Origin: Opitutaceae bacterium
Lineage (GTDB): Bacteria; Verrucomicrobiota; Verrucomicrobiia; Opitutales; Opitutaceae
DNA: 38,082 nt
Assembly: GCA_017988885.1 (NCBI GenBank)
Contig: JAGNQV010000006.1
Coordinates: forward strand, 1,653 to 39,734
Direction: 5' to 3'
Positions within the stretch are counted from its first letter, which is position 1; each line of letters opens with the position of its first letter. Made by a program: the position numbers and the translations under genes. Positions 24,996 through 33,742 of the stretch are shown here, piece after piece. The notes beneath the pieces were generated by a model, which was given only the letters and a program-made list of their open reading frames with translations, was not told the DNA's origin and did no database searches.

Positions 24996-25183
24996 CAGCA
25001 GGGAAGGGAAAAGTGGCGCGAAACCGCCAGCGCAAGGAAGCCGTCAGGGGCCGGCGGGGTCAAGGGCGGGGAAAGTCGCGCCCACACCGGCGGCAGGATT
25101 TGCCGTGGGGCTGCGGTCGACCAAAGGGCGAGCAGGTCCTCGCCAACCTGCAGCGAGGCGTGCGGCAAAGCGTGGGTCAGCAT
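24995..25183 (-). CDS. Possible 62-aa small protein in a coupled position
   Basis: This frame fills an otherwise empty ~180-nt gap. Its ATG (25183) overlaps the stop of the upstream methyltransferase, and its TGA overlaps the ATG of the downstream fusion protein by one base (TGATG), the junction type used by real genes in this cluster. Counting codons, 49 of 62 end in G or C, as expected for coding DNA here, though chance frames in GC-rich DNA can also do this. The protein (MLTHALPHASLQVGEDLLAL...) is Pro- and Leu-rich, with no signal peptide and no recognised family. It could be a chance frame. Confidence 0.35.
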   Translation of the reverse strand: MLTHALPHASLQVGEDLLALWSTAAPRQILPPVWARLSPPLTPPAPDGFLALAVSRHFSLPC

Positions 25184-25761
25184 CCCGCCGCTTTTTCCAG
25201 AGCAGCGAAACTATTTAAGCCGAATTGAAAGCGCCGGTAAGTCGGCGCCGAAAAACCATTGCGGGTGGCGAGGGTCGCGATGTCAGTCTGATTCCAGTAG
25301 TGTTTGTGGTCGGCGATCTCGGGGCCGGAGATGATCTTCAGTTTGAAGGCCAGGAATTCCAGCACGGGCTGCGAGGCAGGCGTGGGGGTGGTGAGGAGCA
25401 CGCTGCCGCCGGCCTTGAGGATGCGGTGAAATTCCCGGAAAAGAACGTCCACTTGATCGAGCGGGATGTGTTCCAGCACGGCGAGGATAGTGATGTGGTC
25501 AAAGCTGGCGTCGGCGAATTCGAAGCGGGTCTTGAAATGGAAATTCTGGATTTCGAGATTGGCCGCCAGTTGGCCGGGCGTGGCGTCGTAATCGAGGCCA
25601 ATGCCGTGGCGGATGCTTTGCTGCACAGATTGCAGAAACAACGCCTGATGGCCGCAGCCAAAGTCCAGCACGGTGGTGTCAGGCCGCAGGAATTTCCGGA
25701 CAATCCTTGAGCGCCACCGGCAGATAAACAGGTCGAGCGCGTTAAAATCCTTCGTGCCCAT
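25177..25761 (-). CDS. Class I SAM-dependent methyltransferase
   Basis: 194 aa, short for the family but with a complete core: TTVLDFGCGHQALFL (motif I), IGLDYD, ADASFDHITILAVLEHIP, and ILKAGGSVLLTTPTP. The C-terminus (HYWNQTDIATLATRNGF) resembles small cluster methyltransferases that act on lipid-linked sugars. The ATG at 25761 is 7 nt after the GT2 stop. Acceptor unknown. Confidence 0.88.
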   Translation of the reverse strand: MGTKDFNALDLFICRWRSRIVRKFLRPDTTVLDFGCGHQALFLQSVQQSIRHGIGLDYDATPGQLAANLEIQNFHFKTRFEFADASFDHITILAVLEHIPLDQVDVLFREFHRILKAGGSVLLTTPTPASQPVLEFLAFKLKIISGPEIADHKHYWNQTDIATLATRNGFSAPTYRRFQFGLNSFAALEKAAGC

Positions 25762-25768
25762 GCGCGGG

Positions 25769-26713
25769 TCAGTCGGTGCGCGACCGGTTGATGCGTTTAA
25801 TGACGACGCGCTCGAGTTCGAGCAGGCGCTGATTGACGGAGCTTAGCACCAGTCCAAGGGCAAGGCTGAGGCTCGCGAGCATGAAGCCGGAGATGGCGAC
25901 GATCGCGCTGGCGCGGCTGACCACGCGGTGTTGCTGGATGAGTTCAAAGAGCGGCAGGGCGCCGGCGGCGGCGGCGGCCAGGGCGAGCACGATGAAAACG
26001 CTGCCGAACAACGCGAGGGGCTTGTAAGCCCGCATCAGCAAAAAGAGCCGCAGCAGGACGCGGATGCCGTCGGGAATGGTGCGGAGCTTGGAGAAACTGC
26101 CGGAGGGACGTTCGCCGTAGGGGGCCTCAATCTCGTGCACGACGGCGCCACGGTAGAGGCTCTGCACGGTCAATTCGGTTTCCACGTCGAAGCCGCGCGA
26201 GGTAATCGGGATGGACAGCGCGCATTCGCGGGTGAAGGCACGGTAGCCGGAAAAAATGTCAGAGATACTGGCGTTGAAAATCTGGTTGATGATCCAGCAA
26301 ACCATCTGGTTGCCGGCAACGTGGAATTTGCGGAAGGACTTGTCGCTGTATTGCTGCAGGCGGGCAGCAACGGTCATGTCGGCATCGCCGTTGAGCACCG
26401 GGGCCAGCAGGCGGTGGACCGCGGTGGCATCGTAGGTGCCGTCACCGTCCACCATGATCATGATGTCTTCCTGCACGACTTCGAAGATCGTGGCGACGAC
26501 GTGGCCTTTGCCCTGCCTTTTTTCGCGAATGACAATGGCGCCGGCGGCGCGGGCAAACTCCGCGGTGCGATCGGTGCAATTGTTGTCGAAGACATAGATC
26601 ACGGCCGCGGGGAGCTCGCGTTTAAAGTCGGCGACGACCTGCGCGATGGTCTTTTCTTCCTGATAACAGGGGATGGTGACCGCGATGCTGGGAGTGGCGG
26701 GAGTGCTGGCCAT
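25769..26713 (-). CDS. Polyprenyl-phosphate-type GT2 glycosyltransferase with C-terminal membrane helices
   Basis: 314 aa. GT2 domain: VTIPCYQEEKTIAQVV, FDNNCTDRT, GKGHVVATIF, the metal-binding MVDGDGTYD, IFSGYRAFTR, and GFDVETELTVQS, then YGERPSGSFSKL. Two C-terminal transmembrane segments follow (FGSVFIVLALAAAAAGALPLF and IVAISGFMLASLSLALGLVL). This is the layout of DPM1/GtrB-like enzymes that load a sugar onto undecaprenyl phosphate. It is the second such enzyme in the window and differs clearly in sequence from the one at 21337-22287, so two lipid-linked donors may be made. ATG at 26713 after a ~100-nt gap. Confidence 0.9.
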   Translation of the reverse strand: MASTPATPSIAVTIPCYQEEKTIAQVVADFKRELPAAVIYVFDNNCTDRTAEFARAAGAIVIREKRQGKGHVVATIFEVVQEDIMIMVDGDGTYDATAVHRLLAPVLNGDADMTVAARLQQYSDKSFRKFHVAGNQMVCWIINQIFNASISDIFSGYRAFTRECALSIPITSRGFDVETELTVQSLYRGAVVHEIEAPYGERPSGSFSKLRTIPDGIRVLLRLFLLMRAYKPLALFGSVFIVLALAAAAAGALPLFELIQQHRVVSRASAIVAISGFMLASLSLALGLVLSSVNQRLLELERVVIKRINRSRTD

Positions 26714-26813
26714 GTGGTGAAACGGAGAGGAAACGAGACGAGGTTAGACCGAGAAAGGAGCCTGTTTTAGGAGAGCATGTCCACAGTGATTTAACCGCGG
26801 GTCGAACCGGGGC
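26714..26813. other. 100-nt intergenic gap
   Basis: This gap separates the acyltransferase stop from the following GT2 start. It is richer in A and T than its surroundings on the plus-strand right half but shows no clear promoter boxes, stem-loop or heptamer array. It is one of only a few places in the cluster where a new transcript could start. Confidence 0.3.
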
Positions 26814-27959
26814 TTAACGGGTTTTTATGAATCCGACGCGGTATTCACGGATGAAGACACGCAGCCGGTGCAAGAGGTCGGTGGCGAGGGCGAGGGCAAC
26901 GGCGGCACCGAGACACACGATGACGATGAGTTCCGGTTGTTGGCGACACGCGGCGAGGGCATCGCCAAAGCGCCAGACGCCATAATACAGGGCGAGGATG
27001 TGCCAGAGATAGATCTCCAGCGTATACCGGCCAAGGTAGGCCGCCAGTCCTGCCCGGGGCGACCAGCCCAGCGCGATACCAGTGGCGAGAGCCGCGACGG
27101 CAGCGAGGTCATAAACCAGCATCTCAGGCCGGGCATACGCGAAATCGAGCCGGTTGAATTCAAAATGCGCGCCCATGAGCTGGCGATCAAGCAGGTGAAG
27201 GGCGTTCCAAGCCATCGCGCCGCCGGCGGCGAGCAGGGCGATCACGCCGAGCGTGCCCAGACTGCGGCGGGAAAGGGAGCCGACGAGCACGCGAAAGTGC
27301 AGCCCGGCAAAGAAATAAAACGCCCAGAAAAGTCCGTTGGGCCGCGCCCAAGTGTAATAGCTCAAGGTCCCGCGATCCGAAAGAAGGCCGAGTGTGAGGT
27401 GCAGTGCGAGGAACAGGGTGGCGAGGACGAGTGTGGCGCGCTCAAGGCTGAGAACCGGAATCACACGCTGGAGCCAGTGCGGCAGCGCCTTCAGGAGGGG
27501 TTGAAAAAGGTAGAGTTGAAGAATGAGGGGGATGAAGTAGAGCGTGGGCTCGACGCCGTAAAACAGCAGGTGCTGCCAGAGCCAGGTGAACTTGGCGCCG
27601 AGGCCGGGAATCGCCTGCCACGTGGCGTAATGGTTCAAAAAAATGAATGAAGCGATGCTCGCGAGCAGGTAAGGAAATCCAATGCGCCAGAGCCGGCCGC
27701 GGTAATAGTCCCCGAGCGAATGTGCCGACCGGGACAAGCCGGCGAGCAGGCCGGAAAGGAAGACGAAGAGCGGCACGGCGAAGCCGAAGCCTTGGTTGAG
27801 CGCGAGGCCGAGATAGAACGAAGGACTCCACGCATAGGCATCCGTGGTCACAAAACTTCCCGCAAAGTGCACGCAGATCACGCCGAAGATGCTCCAGCCG
27901 CGCAGGGTGTCGATGTAGGCGTTGCGGCCGGCCGGGGCAGGGATGGCAGCCGGGTTCAT
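26814..27959 (-). CDS. Acyltransferase family 3 membrane protein (OafA-like)
   Basis: 381-aa polytopic membrane protein of the acyltransferase-3 family, which O-acetylates or otherwise acylates surface sugars. The start carries the family hallmark NAYIDTLRGWSIFGVICVHFAGSF (conserved Arg in LRG and His in VHF). About ten hydrophobic segments follow, including LGLALNQGFGFAVPLFVFLSGLL and YLGRYTLEIYLWHILALYY. There is no C-terminal SGNH domain. The start ATG overlaps the stop of the 948-aa GT-C gene (ATGA), so modification and transfer are probably co-produced. Confidence 0.9.
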   Translation of the reverse strand: MNPAAIPAPAGRNAYIDTLRGWSIFGVICVHFAGSFVTTDAYAWSPSFYLGLALNQGFGFAVPLFVFLSGLLAGLSRSAHSLGDYYRGRLWRIGFPYLLASIASFIFLNHYATWQAIPGLGAKFTWLWQHLLFYGVEPTLYFIPLILQLYLFQPLLKALPHWLQRVIPVLSLERATLVLATLFLALHLTLGLLSDRGTLSYYTWARPNGLFWAFYFFAGLHFRVLVGSLSRRSLGTLGVIALLAAGGAMAWNALHLLDRQLMGAHFEFNRLDFAYARPEMLVYDLAAVAALATGIALGWSPRAGLAAYLGRYTLEIYLWHILALYYGVWRFGDALAACRQQPELIVIVCLGAAVALALATDLLHRLRVFIREYRVGFIKTR

Positions 27960-30802
27960 AGGTCGCGGAATCCGGCCACACGCAGGGTGCGGAACATGTA
28001 GTAGAGCGGGTCGCCGGACAGCGTCTCGATGTGGCGTTGCAGGTGAAGCGCGCGATTTTCTTTCCGGCCAAACGCTTCGTAGTGTTCGCGGGCACCTTGC
28101 ACCAAGGGGATGTGCTGGGACAACACGTAGGCCTTGATGTCGGGGTAACGTTCAAGGTAGTCCAGCCAGTCCGGCTCCGTGCCCAAGGTGACGCTGCGGA
28201 TCTCGATCACATTGGGTTGGTCGGGAATCGGAGTGAAGGTGAGCCGGCGAATGAACCAGCCGGTGCGGTTGGCCCAATCATAGGTGGCGACGATCTCGCC
28301 GTTGAAGAGGACGTCGAATTGCGCGGCTTCGCGGATGTGCAGGCGGAGATCGAAGGCGAATTCGATACGATCAAGGTGCTTTTGCGGCGGGATCTCGAGC
28401 CGGAGCACAGGTGCCTTGGCCCAGCGGATAAGCGGCAGGTCCCATTGGGGATATGGACCCTCGGCCGGGGCCAGACCGGTGGTGACGATCCGGGTCTTGG
28501 GGGCTGGGGAGATGAGCTCGTCAGCAAAGAGCGAAGTCGGATCGAGGGGAGTTTCGAAATCCGGCGGATCTTCCCGTGCGAAATAGGGCACCTCGCTCTG
28601 CCCGAGCGCGGCGTCACTGGCTGCGTCGTTCACCCGGACGGTGAAACGCTTAATGGGTCGCGTGACGGACGCCCATGCTTCGCCATTCGCGGTGAAGGTG
28701 GCGAGGGTCTCGCTGCTGCCGTCGGAGAAGTCGACGCCGACGCGCAGGCGTGCGTGGTCGGCCGCGTTCAGTCCGGCCGCCTTGATGCGCAACTTGGCGT
28801 AGCGGCCCGGATCGCGCGGGCCGTAGTAAAACACGACCATGGCATTGCGATTGGATTCGGTGGCAGGAAGAGTTTCCGGATGAGGCGCCAAGCCATAGTA
28901 ATCCAGTGCCGGCTGGCCCGAGCCGATGGTGCCGAGAAACTCGACGCCGGCGGTGCGCTTGGCCGGGAGGTTGACGATCGTGTAAGAGGAGAGCTGCTCG
29001 ATATTGCTGTAGGCGACTTTGCGCACGAAACCCCAGTGGGAAAAGAGATTGTAGGCGTCAGGATCGGTGCGGTCGAAGGAGGTGAACCGCTGGTGCCGCC
29101 CGAGATTCATGAAAAGAAACGTCCGCTCATTGCCATCGGTCGTATCGATGTTGATGCGGGGTTCACCGGCGAGGCGTTGCACAAGGAGCGGTGGGAGGGC
29201 AGGCAGGGCGGGCGGGGGCGGCTGGCCGGCCCAGAGCGGGGCGTAGGGGCGGCTGGTGTTTTTAAACAAGTAAACCCCGGCCAACCAGAGGGAGCTCACG
29301 GCCAGCAGCAGCACGAGATTGCGGGTCGTGCGATAGAGGCGGGGGTTGCGCCAACCGGCCTCGATGACCGCCGCCAGGCAGGGGCCCAGGACGAGGATGG
29401 CGGGGACAAAGTAGCGCTGATTGTAGAGCGACCACTTGTTGAGGATGAAATAGGTGGCGAACCAACCGAGCCCCAACCATGCCAGCCAGGCGGCGGGAAC
29501 GTGGGCGCGGCGGCAACGCAGCAGACAAAAGAAGGCGGCGAGCAAGATGGCGGGTCCCGTGAAACCGAACCACACGTGGTCCTCATTCAGGTCGGGTGGA
29601 AAAAGGTAGAGCGGAGCAAAGGCGTAGGCCTCATTCCAGTGGGGGAAAAAGGTGCGCGTCCCCCAAGCATTCAGCTCCGCCGTGATTTGCAGATCGAAGG
29701 TAAACCGGTGCAGCGGTTCGAGGAACAACTGCACGAGATAGGCTTCGCTGGTTTGCGCCACACACCCGATCGAGAAAGGACGGTTGAGGGTGAAATCATA
29801 GGAATGATTGATCCATTCGCCCTTTTCCGCGATATTGATGGCGGCGAAGGGGGCGGCGAGCAGGCCGGCCAGCAGCGCGGGAAAGAGCCAGGCGCGCACG
29901 CCCCGAAAAAATTCCGGCAGTTTGTGATTCTGCGCATGACGCCAAGCGAGGAAGAGGAGGATCAATCCTCCGGCTGGCGCAAAGAACACCACCGTGAGCT
30001 TGGAGCCGATGGCCAAGCCGGCGGCGACGCCGGCGAGCAAAGCATCGCGGGTCTGGCCGGAGTGGCGCCACCGCAAAGCGAAGGTCAGCGCCGTGATCAA
30101 GCCGACCCCGGTGGGCAGGTCGTTCGTGGTGGCGGTGGCTTGGGCGAGCACTTGGGTCGCCATGAGCGTCAGCCAGGTGGCGGTGAGGGCAGCGTTGGCC
30201 CCGAAGGTGCAGAGCCGGCAGAGGCGGTAGAGCGCGAGTCCGGCCGCCGCCCAAGCGGCGAGATTGATGAAATTCACCGCCTGCACCGGCGCACTGTAAA
30301 TGAGGCCCGCGAGTTGGAGCAGGTTGTAGTTGAACGGAAAATAGATCTGGCGCGGATTGCCGGTGTCGAAGTGCGCGAGGTTGCCCTGGCCCATGTAATA
30401 CATCGCGCGCGGCAAATGATAAGTGAGCGAGTCGTAGTTGTTGGGTTCGTAGGTGGATGCGAGTTGGAGGCCGATCCAAACAACCGGGAGGAGCGTGACG
30501 CAGAAGGCGACGAGCAGGCCGCGATGGGGCGTGTCGGTCGGCGGGGGCGGCGTGGCTGATTCGGGTGGGACGCGGCGCAGCAGCCACCAAGTGGCGAAAG
30601 CGAGCAGCAGGGAGCCACGGAAGAACCAGGCGGGATCACCCAGTTGGCGCACGCACGAGAGCAGGAGGCTGGTGGCGACCAGGTTGGCCCACACCAGCAG
30701 CAGCGTGGCCAACACCCGATCGGTAACGGCACGGATCAGACGGCTGGCGGTCGCGTAGGACGCCAGGGTCAGCAGGATCGTGTGCGCAAGAAGAAGAGCC
30801 AT
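27956..30802 (-). CDS. Large GT-C-like membrane glycosyltransferase with C-terminal NPDV-type module
   Basis: 948 aa. About a dozen hydrophobic segments lie within residues 1-530. Early extramembrane sequence includes YEPNNYDSLTYHLPRAMYY, an acidic loop in the place expected for GT-C catalysis. The C-terminal ~420 residues are soluble and probably periplasmic. They contain beta-rich stretches, and at about 880-918 a short module reading YLERYPDIKAYV...HYEAFGRKENR. The same pattern (YLLANPDV...[11 protein letters not shown]) occurs in the 906-aa GT of this window. Length is well above a typical GT39 enzyme because of this tail. The start ATG is 1 nt after the upstream stop; the end overlaps the acyltransferase start. 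Confidence 0.8.
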   Translation of the reverse strand: MALLLAHTILLTLASYATASRLIRAVTDRVLATLLLVWANLVATSLLLSCVRQLGDPAWFFRGSLLLAFATWWLLRRVPPESATPPPPTDTPHRGLLVAFCVTLLPVVWIGLQLASTYEPNNYDSLTYHLPRAMYYMGQGNLAHFDTGNPRQIYFPFNYNLLQLAGLIYSAPVQAVNFINLAAWAAAGLALYRLCRLCTFGANAALTATWLTLMATQVLAQATATTNDLPTGVGLITALTFALRWRHSGQTRDALLAGVAAGLAIGSKLTVVFFAPAGGLILLFLAWRHAQNHKLPEFFRGVRAWLFPALLAGLLAAPFAAINIAEKGEWINHSYDFTLNRPFSIGCVAQTSEAYLVQLFLEPLHRFTFDLQITAELNAWGTRTFFPHWNEAYAFAPLYLFPPDLNEDHVWFGFTGPAILLAAFFCLLRCRRAHVPAAWLAWLGLGWFATYFILNKWSLYNQRYFVPAILVLGPCLAAVIEAGWRNPRLYRTTRNLVLLLAVSSLWLAGVYLFKNTSRPYAPLWAGQPPPPALPALPPLLVQRLAGEPRINIDTTDGNERTFLFMNLGRHQRFTSFDRTDPDAYNLFSHWGFVRKVAYSNIEQLSSYTIVNLPAKRTAGVEFLGTIGSGQPALDYYGLAPHPETLPATESNRNAMVVFYYGPRDPGRYAKLRIKAAGLNAADHARLRVGVDFSDGSSETLATFTANGEAWASVTRPIKRFTVRVNDAASDAALGQSEVPYFAREDPPDFETPLDPTSLFADELISPAPKTRIVTTGLAPAEGPYPQWDLPLIRWAKAPVLRLEIPPQKHLDRIEFAFDLRLHIREAAQFDVLFNGEIVATYDWANRTGWFIRRLTFTPIPDQPNVIEIRSVTLGTEPDWLDYLERYPDIKAYVLSQHIPLVQGAREHYEAFGRKENRALHLQRHIETLSGDPLYYMFRTLRVAGFRDL

Positions 30803-30803
30803 G

Positions 30804-32735
30804 TCAGGACTTGCCGGTCAGGGTAACATAGAGGGCGCAACAACCGAAACAGCCCATGAACTGACCGTGACCCGCGGCTTCCCATTCACGGGCGGCTTTC
30901 TTGACGCCGATGTTCCCGGCTTCGTTTTCGGTGTTCAGGAAATCGTGGACGAGGACCGGCGTGCCGGGTTTCAAATATTCGCTGAGGATGAGCAGGTCGG
31001 CCTTGCAGCCCTCATAGCTGTGATCGCCGTCGAGGAAGACCATCGTGGGCGTGATGCTCCAGCGTTGCACAAAATCCTGCAGCACGCCGTGGAACAGATG
31101 GCAGCGGTCTCCCAGCATTTCTCCCGCGAGGATCTGGCGGGTGCGGGTGATCGAATCGTCCATGATGTCGATGCCGTAGAATTGCGGCGGGGCGGTGCGT
31201 GACGGGTTCGCCAGGGCCCCGCGCAATTCGATGGTGGCGGACCGGCCGCCGAAAGTGCCGATCTCAAGGATCACATCGCCGGCGTGATAGGCCATCTCGT
31301 AGAGTTTGAAGGAATCGCCGGGGGTCTGCCAGCCGGGCAAGGACGAAGTTTTCTCAAAGATCTGCGCGTGTTCTGCATTGATGAAGTGATCGGTGCCGGC
31401 CCAAGAAGGCCGGTGGCGGGCGGTCTCGACGCTGTCCTGCGCTTCAGCGAGCGGATATGTGAGTGTGGGCGGATTGGGCCCGGTGCCGACGCGGCGGCGG
31501 CCGGTGAAATACTCGTGCCAACGTTGCTCCTGCCACCACATGGAGAAACGGCTGAGCGCGTATTGCCGGGCCCATGGCGCCGCGACATTCATGAAGCGGG
31601 AGTCAGAGAGCATGGCGCGGATGGCGGCGATGGCCTCGCTGGCATCGCCGTTGCGGACGAGTTTCCCGGTGATCTCGTTACGCACAATTTCCGAAACACC
31701 GCCGGCATTGAACGCCACGACGGGCAGGCCGCAGAGCTGGGCCTCCATGACCGTCTGGCCGAAGGCTTCCTCGGTGGCGGTGCCGAGAAAAATATCGGCG
31801 GCCTGGTAGGCACCGGCGATTTTGTCGGCGGCGAGATGGTAGCCGAGGCCGATGAGACCGGGGATCTCCTGCGCGTTGTGGCCGAAAGCCGCAAAGGTGA
31901 CTTCGTTTTGCAGCGCGGCAATGATCGCGCGCAGTTGCCGGCCACCTTTGCGTTCTTCTTGAAAATTAACGGCGGCACAGAGCACGACCGGTTTGTCGTT
32001 GGGCAGGCCAAGGAGGCGGCGCGCGGCGGGTTTGTCGGCGGGTTTGAAAACATCCTCGTTGGCGCTGAGCTCGATGGTCTCGATGTGCCCGACTGCGGGC
32101 AGGGCGGTCTGAAACATTTTTTTGCTCCAGAGGCTGTTGGCGATCACCTCCACGCCGTGGGGGCCGCCGAAAATATCGCGCCGGGTTTGCCAAGCATCGG
32201 CGATCAGCGCGGGGGCGAGGGAGGGATATTGCCCGGCGGTGGGGCAGGTGTCGTTGCAGCCCGTGAGGTAGAGTTGGCAGGAGCCGGGATAGGCGCAGCG
32301 GCCGGTGTAGAGGTAGGCGTCATGCAGGAAGGTCAGCACGCGGCAGCCAATGCTGCGGAGGGCGGTGAGGAGTTGGAAAGGCCAGCGCGCGGCGTGCAGG
32401 TTGCCCACGAGCACGATTTCGGGATTGAAGCGGGCCACCTCCAGCAGCAGGCCGGTGATCAGAGCCTCCGGGGAAAAATTCGCGTTGCCTTCGAGGTGGT
32501 TGACTTGGCGGATGCCGAGCCAGAGGTCGGAATCGATCATCCGCGTGGCGACTTTTTCCAGCGGGATATCGCCGTGGGCCCACGTCAAGACACCGGCCTC
32601 GATGCCCAGGCCCATGATGCACTCGAGCTGGCGGGCTTGCGCGATGCCCGCGCCATACTGAAAGCCGACGTCGTTAAGAAAGAGGATGCGCTTCGGCAGG
32701 TCGGGAGTGCGGCGCTTGTCGGGCATGGGTTTCAT
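30804..32735 (-). CDS. Fusion of GT4 glycosyltransferase and Methyltransf_24-type methyltransferase
   Basis: 643 aa from the ATG at 32735, which overlaps the upstream stop by one base (TGATG); an ATG at 32726 is also possible. Residues about 17-415 form a GT4 enzyme: GAGIAQARQLECI near the start, CAYPGSC...GCNDTC (a Cys-rich stretch seen in some GT4 enzymes), SLWSKKMF, FQEERKGGRQL, and the donor-binding ATEEAFGQTVMEAQLCGLPVVAF. From about 470 a methyltransferase of the CmcI/Methyltransf_24 kind follows: VILEIGTFGGRSATIEL, GIDIMDDS, and VFLDGDHSYEGCKADL. This suggests sugar transfer followed by O-methylation in one protein. Confidence 0.88.
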   Translation of the reverse strand: MKPMPDKRRTPDLPKRILFLNDVGFQYGAGIAQARQLECIMGLGIEAGVLTWAHGDIPLEKVATRMIDSDLWLGIRQVNHLEGNANFSPEALITGLLLEVARFNPEIVLVGNLHAARWPFQLLTALRSIGCRVLTFLHDAYLYTGRCAYPGSCQLYLTGCNDTCPTAGQYPSLAPALIADAWQTRRDIFGGPHGVEVIANSLWSKKMFQTALPAVGHIETIELSANEDVFKPADKPAARRLLGLPNDKPVVLCAAVNFQEERKGGRQLRAIIAALQNEVTFAAFGHNAQEIPGLIGLGYHLAADKIAGAYQAADIFLGTATEEAFGQTVMEAQLCGLPVVAFNAGGVSEIVRNEITGKLVRNGDASEAIAAIRAMLSDSRFMNVAAPWARQYALSRFSMWWQEQRWHEYFTGRRRVGTGPNPPTLTYPLAEAQDSVETARHRPSWAGTDHFINAEHAQIFEKTSSLPGWQTPGDSFKLYEMAYHAGDVILEIGTFGGRSATIELRGALANPSRTAPPQFYGIDIMDDSITRTRQILAGEMLGDRCHLFHGVLQDFVQRWSITPTMVFLDGDHSYEGCKADLLILSEYLKPGTPVLVHDFLNTENEAGNIGVKKAAREWEAAGHGQFMGCFGCCALYVTLTGKS

Positions 32736-33730
32736 CACTGAGCAGCAGTTATTTTCTTCAACATGAACACGCCGGTCATGGCCGGACCGACGTGGCTGCG
32801 GTAGCAGTCGTCGACATACTTAATCTGGGAGTGCAGGTGACGGTGAATGAGTTCCAGCAGTTCGGCATCGAACATCAGGCAATACTGCAGATAATTCATG
32901 AAGAAGACGCTGAAGCCGACGAACTCGGGCTGAAACGGCGGGGCGTAATCACTGAAGGTGGCGTTGGGGAAGAAGCGTAATTGCAGTCCGTGCGCGGCGC
33001 CGAGATCGGCCATCTCATGTGGGTTGAAGAGGTGCTTGTCCTCAGCAGTGGTCTTGTCGAGGTCGCGGCGGCAGTAGAACTTTACCGTGTCCACGAGGCT
33101 GGCGATTTGCTTTTGCCACTCGGGCCGCAATTCGACGCCGGCGGTTTGGAGCACCGGGGCAATGCTCTGACCGATGGCGCCCATGAGCAGGTAACCGTAT
33201 TCGCAGGGCTCGGCGCCCATCACCAGTGCACCGCCGGGGCGGAGGGTTCGGGCACACGCCGCAATGAAGGCCTCCACTCCGAGGATGTGGTGGAGCGTGG
33301 AGCGCATGGTGATCAGGGAAAACATTTCCGCCGGCAGTTGAGCCAGGTCGTCGGCATTCAGCACGGCAAAATGCAACCGGGGCGGGAAGCCTTCACCGCT
33401 GCCGAACTGACTTTGCGTGAGCCGGAGAAAGGTCTGGGAGGGATCCGTGACGAGAAAATCCGGACCGGGATAATACTTCGCGAGGCCGAAGGTGAGGCGG
33501 CCCGTGCCGCAGCCGATTTCCAAGGCGGGTCCGGTCGTATCCACGTCATGGGTTTTGAGCAGGGCGCAGAGGCCTTGGCCTTCCTGGGGTTCACCGGCCG
33601 TCACCCCATATTGGCTGTCGTAGCCTTCTTCGGCGTGGGCGTAGGGGCGTTCGGGCGAAAGCTGGAGCAATCCACGCCATTTCGGGAGGTGGTTAAGCCA
33701 ATGCTGGAATGAGTCGGGGGCAGATGGCAT
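32735..33730 (-). CDS. Class I SAM-dependent methyltransferase, copy A of tandem pair
   Basis: 331 aa. Motif I is ALEIGCGTGRLTFGL, followed by TDPSQTFLRLTQ, the STLHHIL element, and RPGGALVMGAEPCE. A long C-terminal extension (about 190-331) ends in HLHSQIKYVDDCYRSHVGPAM. It is a close paralogue of the protein encoded at 36591-37589, matching along nearly its whole length. In both places the gene directly follows a GT2 of the same type, so the pair is duplicated as a unit. ATG at 33730, 12 nt after the GT stop. Confidence 0.9.
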   Translation of the reverse strand: MPSAPDSFQHWLNHLPKWRGLLQLSPERPYAHAEEGYDSQYGVTAGEPQEGQGLCALLKTHDVDTTGPALEIGCGTGRLTFGLAKYYPGPDFLVTDPSQTFLRLTQSQFGSGEGFPPRLHFAVLNADDLAQLPAEMFSLITMRSTLHHILGVEAFIAACARTLRPGGALVMGAEPCEYGYLLMGAIGQSIAPVLQTAGVELRPEWQKQIASLVDTVKFYCRRDLDKTTAEDKHLFNPHEMADLGAAHGLQLRFFPNATFSDYAPPFQPEFVGFSVFFMNYLQYCLMFDAELLELIHRHLHSQIKYVDDCYRSHVGPAMTGVFMLKKITAAQ

Positions 33731-33742
33731 GAAAATAAAAAC

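Noticed and set aside
28031..30559. Long plus-strand open frame (842 codons) opposite the 948-aa GT-C gene
   Set aside because: Same antisense effect of high GC third positions; no recognisable domain, and the opposite strand has membrane segments and a shared module.
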